A DNA stretch of 64,000 nucleotides from Saccharina japonica (lineage: Eukaryota; Sar; Phaeophyceae; Laminariales; Laminariaceae): the NCBI GenBank assembly GCA_008828725.1, contig MEHQ01002323.1:138179-202178 (forward strand), given 5' to 3'. Under the pieces are notes generated by a model that ran no database searches, was not told the origin of the DNA, and saw only the letters and a program-made list of their open reading frames with translations. Shown in pieces: positions 57,531-64,000 of this stretch; the first letter of the stretch is position 1, and each line of letters begins with the position of its first letter. Position numbers and translations under genes: made by a program.

Positions 57531-57633
57531 GTGCGACTGGACACGATGGTGACGGTCGTGGATGCGGGAGCGTTTTTGGCGGCGTACACGACGGGGGATA
57601 AAATGATGCAACGCCCCGACCTCGGCGTGAAAG
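57531..57633 (+). CDS. CobW-type GTPase exon 5 (TVVDA)
   Basis: The acceptor is CACGACTTAG. It reads VRLDTMVTVVDAGAFLAAY, the R-L-D-x-x-(V/I)-T-V-V-D-A strand of the G3E fold, then TTGDKMMQRPDLGVK. It ends with one base (G, phase 1) at donor GTGGGA, completed to Glu by exon 6. Confidence 0.92.
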
Positions 57634-58141
57634 GTGGGATAAGAAGAGCATTTTTTTTTGTTTTCGCGCGGCGTCGTTTAACCTCGAGAGCTGGAACAAC
57701 CCGGGGCCTCCGTTTTTGCCTCTCCCCTCCGTGGGCGGGCGGCCCGCTGCTGCTGCTGCTGCTGGTGCTGGTGCTGGTGCTGGTGCTGGTTTTGCTGTAC
57801 GTAGTACATAGCCTAGCCTCGGGTGCCAAGCCTCCACCTTCATTTGTTGTGGCTGTGGCATCGGTGCCAAACCTTCACCTCCCCCTACTCGTATCGCTGT
57901 GCTGTGGCATCCGTTTACGAAGCTTTCCTCTGTCGATATGCTGGGGGCGTCAGTGGCAACAAGTACCCAAACCTTTTTTTTCGCGGCGTTGCTGTCACTC
58001 TGTCGGTACCGAGCCTCTTCCTCTATCGGCATACCGTGGCAACCGTTGCCAGACCCTCACCCATTCGCCTGTCGTTGCATTGTGGCCCCTCCCTCTTGAA
58101 AACCTTCCCCCAACCTACCGGTGGGTAGACTCCGAACCCCG

Positions 58142-58142
58142 C

Positions 58143-58171
<29 letters not shown>
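58142..58171. repeat. C30 homopolymer
   Basis: About 30 C occur within intron 5 of the CobW-type gene. Confidence 0.85.
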
Positions 58172-58173
<2 letters not shown>

Positions 58174-58306
58174 CCCCTCTCTTTTTCCCCCCCCCTCCGC
58201 CTCCGCCTCTTCCCCGGGGATACGGCTCGCTATTCCAGTAGTATATACTTGCGACATGGCCTACCTTCTCGACAAAATAAAATAGAGGGGGGTTTAGTTG
58301 CTATAA

Positions 58307-58389
58307 TACCACTTTGTCCGAAAATCTAAGGAACCGTTTGTATATTAATATTGTAATACAAACGTTCCTTATAGTTTGGGACAGGTGTA
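58307..58389. mobile_element. Stowaway-like MITE, copy 2
   Basis: It reads TACCACTTTGTCCGAAAATC ... GTTTGGGACAGGTGTA, bounded by TA. The ends match the element at 2006-2088 with several mismatches, and the centre has TATTAATATTGTAATA. It lies in intron 5. Confidence 0.65.
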
Positions 58390-58739
58390 TTTTTCATGTA
58401 TTTCTTTTGCAATTCGGGTACGCCATAAAAACGTCTACCAGAAGGGTGGGCGGGTGTCCAAAACAGAACTTACGGGGACTTGGTTGTACCGAATTATTTT
58501 CGCAATTCGGCGACGCGATACCTTGAGGGTGCATGCATACTGACTAGTGTAGTGCTCACCAACTCCCGTTTTTCCGGCTTGATTCCGAGAATTTTTCCCA
58601 GGGTGGCTGGGGTGATGGTTAGGGTTGTCACGGGGGACCATAGTAATCAGGACCCGTCACGTACTCTAAAACCTATGTATTCCAGCATTTTTACTCTTAA
58701 TAATCATATTTGGTTCTGATTTACTATGTTCCCCCGTTT

Positions 58740-58850
58740 ATATATTACGGGGGACTCGTATAGTAAATGGGACCAAATATTGTTAGTAAAAATCTGTGTT
58801 TGTATGTGTACCGTAGGTCCTATTTACTGTGTTCCCCCGTTTATATATTA
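58740..58850. repeat. Repeat family K copy and CCCCCGTTTATATATTA duplicates
   Basis: GGGACCAAATATTGTTAGTAA ... GTGTACCGTAGGTCCTATTTA (58769-58821) is flanked on both sides by TTCCCCCGTTTATATATTA. Confidence 0.6.
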
Positions 58851-59012
58851 AGTATGTTTCAAGTATTTTTGACGGAAGCTACGGAGGCGTTAACACGCAC
58901 CAGGTGCAACGTTTCCCTTCGGAGGCGTTCGCACACGTAGGGGTGATGACGGCGAGGGTATAAATCCCGATGGACGTTTTCGTACAGCGCAACTCGAAAA
59001 AACACGAAAGGC

Positions 59013-59200
59013 CCACTCTCCACCAGCCGTTGATTTTTGTCTTGTCTTTTGTGTTTTTTGGGGGCTGAACATACAGACTGTCCACTCTCCACCAGCCGTT
59101 GATTTTTGTCATGTCTTTGGTGTTTTTTGGGGGCTGAGTATACAGACTTGAGAAACAGTCTGAATGTTCAGCCCCCAAAAAACACAAAAGACATGACTAC
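59013..59200. repeat. Direct and inverted 65-bp repeats
   Basis: CCACTCTCCACCAGCCGTTG with the following GGGGGCTGA block occurs twice in direct order (about 59010-59078 and 59082-59148). The GTTCAGCCCCCAAAAAACAC block then follows inverted at 59165-59197, which can form a hairpin. Confidence 0.75.
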
Positions 59201-59279
59201 CAGCGAAAGAAAGCCGGTAACGTCTTGATATTGATACCCCGCTCCCCCGCGATTGCCACCCCCCGCCGCCCGCCCGCAG

Positions 59280-59359
59280 AGGACGACCCCGCTTTCCAGC
59301 AATCTATGGTGGAGGGTGGTGGCGCCCAAAGAGCGGTGGTGGACCTCCTCGTGGAGCAG
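59280..59359 (+). CDS. CobW-type GTPase exon 6
   Basis: The acceptor is CCGCCCGCAG. With the G of exon 5 it begins EDDPAFQQSMVEGGGAQRAV and ends VDLLVEQ, the helix that precedes the D-x-(V/I)-x-x-N-K-x-D strand. The donor is GTGAGT (59360). A run of about 22 G follows the donor by 11 bases (59371-59392). Confidence 0.9.
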
Positions 59360-59819
59360 GTGAGTTTCGCGGGGGGGGGGGGGGGGGGGGGGGCGCTTTT
59401 TTTTTTTTCCTTTGTTTTTTGTTGTCAGAGTAAGACCGACCCACCCCGGGAGAGTTTGAAAACCTCCTGGCCTGACCCAAGACCCGACCCGACCCGACCC
59501 GACCCGCGAGGTTTGACCTGACCCGTAAACACCCCTGGAAAACAGAAGACGAGGAGATGGTTACTAGCAGCCCTTCGGGTCACCCGGAGTTGCCCGCTGC
59601 AAGCGAGGAACCTTTGCGGGGGAGGTGGTTACCAGCAGCCCTTGGGACGTCGGAAGTATGGTACAGCAGTTGTAGCAGGACTTCGTGTAAATCCCGAGGA
59701 TGCTGCCAACGGTCCGGGTTTTTTTTTTTCCGCCAATATGTTCCAGGGGCCCTCTTTTCGTTTTTTTTTGCCTTGTTTGAGGGATTTTTTTTTTTTTTGC
59801 CGTCACCTTTTTCCCAGCG

Positions 59820-59850
<31 letters not shown>

Positions 59851-60455
59851 TTGTTGTTGTTCCTTTTCCCCTTTTATCGTCTTTTTTCTTTTTGTCTTTT
59901 GTGTTTTGCCTCTGTCTTTATTTCGAAACTCCCCGAATTCGGAAAATTAATAAGTATAATTACCCCCGCCCTCTCTTTCGTCTCCCCGAATTTTATATCG
60001 ATATATCCCGAAAATACAACGCGATATAGATATAGATAAAATGAGCATTGACCACTCAGGTGATCTTGGACCTGTTCGGCTCTGACTTCGCTTTAGACCG
60101 GACTCGCACTCGGGACCCGTTTTGAAGGCCTCGCGTTGGCTTTCTCGCCCGCTCTTCTCGAGGGTCGCCCCCCTCAGCCTCCGCCCGTGACTTTCCGCCC
60201 GCGCGCACTCTCGAGTCTAAATAGCAAGGATGGTACCAAATAACTACAGCAGTAATGTACCAGGTATAATATATATATGTCCTATCCGAAGCATGGGTGC
60301 CGGCGAATGCCGGCACCCATGCGGAGCCCTTGTAGTATCGAAAATTCTAGATGCGATACCGAGATTCAGATTATGAAGCTCAAAAATCGAACCGCGCAGG
60401 AAACGCGGCCTTTAGCCTTTTTTGCCATTTTGCCCCGCGTCTGTTGCCCTTCCTC

Positions 60456-60505
<50 letters not shown>

Positions 60506-60574
60506 CCGCTCCCCTGCCCCCACACCCCTCCCCACGGTGTTGCAAACCTTGCCCTACCGCGGCGTACATACAAG
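59360..60574 (+). other. Intron 6 of the CobW-type gene
   Basis: It holds G22 at 59371-59392, C25 at about 59820-59844, CGACCCGACCCGACC repeats at about 59470-59510, an inverted repeat GCATGGGTGCCGGC/GCCGGCACCCATGC at about 60292-60321, and C48 at 60457-60504, about 70 bases before the acceptor. No gene is seen. Confidence 0.6.
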
Positions 60575-60649
60575 GTGGAGTGCGCCGACGTTCTGGTGCT
60601 GAACAAGATGGACACCCTTGACGAAAGCAAGCAGGAGCTCCTCACCGAG
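60575..60649 (+). CDS. CobW-type GTPase exon 7 (NKMD)
   Basis: Acceptor TACATACAAG, 25 codons, phase 0 at both ends. VECADVLVLNKMDTLDESKQ carries the guanine-specificity motif N-K-x-D. It joins in frame to LLVEQ of exon 6. The donor is GTGCGT. Confidence 0.93.
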
Positions 60650-60897
60650 GTGCGTTGAGCGTGTTCGTGGCGATCGCATACTGGATGGCTGTTGAGATCT
60701 AAACTTTTACAATTCAACTCTTTTCGAGGGAAATGGCTGCTCTCTGCAGCTGTTAAGTGCTAGCCTCCTCTTCTCTCGGGGTGCCAATTTTAAGAAAAAA
60801 TACAAGTACTCGTACCGCTCTGTCCCGAAATATGACGCATGCTGATATACGGTAGAGGTGCACCATGTTTTTTCTGCCTTCTGAGGGTGGCCACTTA

Positions 60898-60995
60898 TTA
60901 ACCCTTATAGGACTGGAGTCCCGTTTTTTAGACGAATTACTTAGAATTAGAGTGGTTTGTCCCCCAACACGGGACTGCAGTCCTAAAAGGGTTAA
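60898..60995. mobile_element. piggyBac-like MITE, family P, TTAA on both sides
   Basis: This 98-bp copy begins TTAACCCTTATAGGACTGGA and ends TGCAGTCCTAAAAGGGTTAA. It is the clearest TTAA-flanked copy of the family. The interior ATTACTTAGAATTAGAGTGG matches the copy at 16919. Confidence 0.78.
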
Positions 60996-61179
60996 GGAGC
61001 TCTATATACACCTCACCGAAAAACTGATTTTGGAGGAAAATAAAAGTGATAAGTATATATATATGTATATACTCGTACCCGATATGTAAAGAAATAACAT
61101 GACCTTTTACTATTTAATGAACAATAATTGCAATAGAAAAATTAAAAAGACCGACAATTTGGGGTTATATATGGAAAAA

Positions 61180-61243
61180 ATGTATACCACACTAATTCCA
61201 AGTGGTTTGTCCCCAAATACGTCGGACCAGTTCTTAAGGGGTT
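61180..61243. mobile_element. Partial diverged family P MITE
   Basis: It carries CACACTAATTCCAAGTGGTTTG and ends GACCAGTTCTTAAGGGGTT, as does the element at 30437-30511. The left end is not defined. Confidence 0.5.
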
Positions 61244-61555
61244 GAGAGGAAAAATTATTCAGAAAACGTTTCAGAAAAAAAGTGCTACTACCTCTGTCGT
61301 CTGTCGTAGCTCGCGTCTTTTAAGGAAAAGCCGCCCAGACCAGACAGCCAGAGACGGTATCACCATTGAGATCGACTCTGAAACTAAAATAATAAATCTC
61401 AGATCCTCATTTCATACGAAAATGGAATTTATCCGACCGCGTGCTATGGTGTCAAGCTTACGTAAATGGGTCGAGGACCGTTTGTGTATTAAGAAAATAC
61501 TATAAAATTTATTTTGTACATATATCGGGACAGAGGGGTATTAGTATAATGACAC

Positions 61556-61985
61556 GCTGTCCGTGAATACGTAAACACAAGAACCGTTTATATTTAATAT
61601 TACTTTGCAGACCGTGCTTATATTTACTGTAGGTACGTATGTCCCTTAATCTAAGGGCCGTTTGTATTGAATATTACTATGCACATCGTCCTTATATTTA
61701 AGTGCATGTGTCCCTTAATCTAAGGGCCGTTTGTATTGAATATTACTATGCATACCGTCTTCATATTTAAGTACATATGTTCCTTGATATATGCACCGTT
61801 TGTATTGAATGTTACTATGCAAACCGTCATTATACTCAGGTACACACGTCCCTTAATATAAGCACCATTTGTATTGAATGTTACCATGCAAACCGTCCGT
61901 ATACTTAGGCACATACGTCCCTTAATATAAGCACCGTTTGTATTGAATATGAATCTGCAAAACGTTCTTATATTTAGGTACAGAA
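61556..61985. repeat. Tandem array of about 69-bp units derived from the Stowaway-like MITE
   Basis: Six units have starts near 61572, 61641, 61710, 61781, 61849 and 61918. Each reads GTCCCTTAATATAAGCACCG ... TATTGAATATTACTATGCA ... CGTCCTTATATTTAGGTAC. The order of blocks is the same as in the element at 2006-2088, with neighbouring units sharing the terminal repeat. The array lies in intron 7. Confidence 0.8.
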
Positions 61986-62094
61986 TGGTATATATATACT
62001 CCAGTGGCACCTTTTTTCCGTTGTGGACATTTCTCTGCTTCCCGTGGTCCCTCCGTGAACCCCTTTTTTTCCCCTTTTTCCACCGTCGCTTCGG

Positions 62095-62428
62095 TCGCGC
62101 TCGGTGCAAGCAACATCTTGCCTGGTCGACGAAGAACGGACGTGCTCTCCGTCCCGGCATTGTAGGGATGCGAGGGTCTACAGCCGTACGATTACAGCCA
62201 TGCATGACAATGAGTACGCCACCCCCCCCTCACAAGCGGTTCTTAGAAGGGTGCAGCTCACTCTTCATGCGACTCGCCGAACAGCTAACGGCGCTTCGCA
62301 AAGCTCGGTGCTATGATAGCAATGTCTGCCTGGTCGGTGACAACCGGACATGCTCCGTCCCGGCATTGTAAGGATGCGAGGGTCTATGGTCACACGACTA
62401 CGGCCGTGCATGACCATGAAGTACACCC
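62095..62428 (+). repeat. Two partial copies of repeat family R
   Basis: Copies at 62095-62222 and 62228-62428 both include CCGTCCCGGCATTGTA and the block GATGCGAGGGTCTA. The second also has the left-hand part (AAGCGGTTCTTAGAAGGGTG). They end about 100 bp before exon 8. Confidence 0.72.
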
Positions 62429-62529
62429 CCCACCTAACTAGCATTTCCACCTACCGTGCCACACGTATTAGTACGCCCCTCCCCCCGCCCGCCCCCCTGC
62501 CCCCGCCCCCCAAACACACCTCCTGGCAG

Positions 62530-62596
62530 ATCTTACTTGCGCTGAACCCCCACGCTAGGGTTATCGGGTGCACGTACGGGAACGTCGGATTGCAAG
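62530..62596 (+). CDS. CobW-type GTPase exon 8 (last exon in window)
   Basis: The acceptor is CTCCTGGCAG after a C-rich tract. It reads ILLALNPHARVIGCTYGNVG, the L-N-P-x-A-x-(I/V) segment that ends the G domain, and finishes LQ plus one base before donor GTGACA. The C-terminal CobW_C-type domain must lie in later exons; I could not find one before 64000. The gene is therefore partial at the 3' end. Confidence 0.85.
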
Positions 62597-63737
62597 GTGA
62601 CACACGTTTTTTTTTTTTTGTGTGTACTGCCGTCGCTTTGGCGCGGAATTTTTCATGACACACCTGAAAAGGGTGGGTAGTGTTGGTGGCGGTGGTGGTG
62701 GTGGTGGCAAGGTAACACACGGAGTTTTTTTGCTTTCTTTCTTTCTTTTCATTTTATGTACTGTTTTCGTCGCTTTTGGACGGCGGCGGCGGCGGCGGCA
62801 GCGTTTGTTTTTTTCTTCTGTCGCACCTGACCACGAACGATGGATGTTGTTGTTGTTGTTGTTGTTATTGATGTTCTTCTCAAATTATCTCAAACGCCCA
62901 CAACGTGCTCTACAAGACAAGACAGGCCTGAAGAGGAGTAACAGCGCGGGGAAAAAATGAAATAATACGTACATGTGTGCTTCGCCCTGAAGCAAAAACT
63001 GTTTGCACATAGAAGTATGTATGTATGTATCGTGTGCGCCGCCTCGGAGGTAAAACCTAATTAAATGTCTGTTGAATTTTTCACTAGATAAATGAAAACT
63101 TTTGCGTTGTCGTTTGCTCTTGTAGGGGTTGTGTTATGTTGCGTGTTATATATATTCACTCGGCGGGAGGGACGATTCGGGTTTCTCCCCTCCTTGGCCG
63201 TACCGCTATGACCCCACCCAAGGGTTTCTCAAATAATAATGTCCTACAACGGGAGGGGGGGGTCGGGGGGCGTTCTCATTTGTTGCTTGCATTAGACATT
63301 TGACCATTGACCACGCATCCCTTTCGAGACGGAGCACCGTTCCTACTCCTAATAGAGACACCTCCAACTCTTTTTTTTTTGGGAGTCATACTACAGTAGA
63401 ACCAAGTAGTTAGCGTCAAAAATTGTTTTAATCAAATATGTTGTTTTCTTTACTCCAGAAACCCCACCTCTGTTTGACTTATTTTTATATCCTCATTTTG
63501 GACCTTTTCAGGAGAGTGGTTTCGTTTCGTTTCGTTTCGGTTTTTTTTTGTCGTTTTTTACGCGTGTGCCCCCTTTCTTGCCTGACCCGACCTGACCTTG
63601 GACGGCGCTGATTACGATAAGTATTATTATGATGATAATCATGACGACGATAAAAACATACGTAGCGTTGATACATCAAACCATGTGTACTAGACTATAC
63701 GGTCAACGGCGGGGCTGCGAGTGCTGTTACACCCCCA
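62597..63737. other. Intron or 3' region of the CobW-type gene, no exon found
   Basis: It contains GGTGGTGGT and GTTGTTGTT microsatellites, a repeat-R-like branch at 63273-63345 and TTTCGTTTCG repeats at about 63523-63540. No coding exon is recognised. Confidence 0.45.
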
Positions 63738-63879
63738 CCTTGACACCCTGGTCACGTCCCGTGTCGTCGCTAGTTGGTGCGGCGGCGGCCTTGATTTCCC
63801 TGGCGACCGTCCCCAGGGAAATCAAGGCCGCCGCTGCCATCACTGGCAACGACACGAGACGGGGGCCAGGGCATCAAGG
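63738..63879. repeat. Long imperfect hairpin (arms about 66 bp, loop about 9)
   Basis: The left arm (63738-63803) and right arm (about 63812-63879) are complementary with scattered mismatches. The inner 22 bp (GCGGCCTTGATTTCCCTGG side) match perfectly. It might be a small-RNA precursor or a local inverted duplication. Neither strand shows a recognisable protein domain. Confidence 0.75.
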
Positions 63880-64000
63880 CGCACTGTAGCAGAATTCGCA
63901 GCCCAGCGTTTTTCGCCGCCTGGCTATATACGCCTGATCCCCCGCAAGCGTGTTCGTATGATACAACCAGACACACGCCGGGCGCGTGCATGCACCCAAC

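Noticed and set aside
60060-60160. Possible CobW exon after a CACTCAG acceptor (VILDLFGSDFAL)
   Set aside because: Exon 6 joins directly and in phase to VECADVLVLNKMD at 60575; an added segment would interrupt the conserved helix-to-NKxD order.

Overview
The window is nuclear DNA of a eukaryote. It holds spliced genes with long introns, no operons, abundant microsatellites and several families of short transposable elements. High-GC exons, C-rich polypyrimidine tracts and GTG-type donors suggest an alga, possibly a brown alga or other stramenopile. That placement is inference; no marker gene is present. Two single n bases (26201, 48915) show it is an assembled scaffold.

Layout. 1-3100: non-coding, with a Stowaway-like MITE. 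3101-15985: a nearly full-length Ty3/gypsy LTR retrotransposon. Its order is LTR, gag, an extra ORF carrying a NADAR (YbiA/DUF1768-type) domain, protease, reverse transcriptase, RNase H, integrase, chromodomain-like and Tudor-like modules, a 1.5 kb non-coding tail, LTR. Pol is broken by frameshifts and stops, but gag and the NADAR ORF are open. A second LTR element sits as a solo LTR inside the 5' LTR. 15986-22980: non-coding, MITEs and imperfect tandem repeats.

22985-50327 (minus strand): four confidently read exons of one SV2-like major facilitator transporter. A 21 kb gap lies between its first and second recognised exons; the exons for the middle membrane segments were not found. The gap and the other introns hold a 477-bp-arm palindrome, foldback elements, a solo LTR, a gag remnant of a sister retrotransposon (37867-41165), a 2.5 kb field of TAACA/TGTTA palindromes, two GGAAGCTTCC-rich blocks and a 695-bp tandem duplication.

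51750-62596 (plus strand): eight exons of a CobW/COG0523 (G3E family) GTPase, a probable metal chaperone. It is divergent from the transporter gene and incomplete at its 3' end. Its introns carry MITEs, a dispersed repeat family, tandem repeats and very long C or G homopolymers. The window ends with a 66-bp-arm hairpin.

The most interesting feature is the NADAR enzyme-like domain placed between gag and protease of an LTR retrotransposon. NADAR domains act on ADP-ribose and related N-glycosidic substrates, so this may be an accessory gene for countering a host ADP-ribosylation defence or for processing nucleic acid. That function is inference only.
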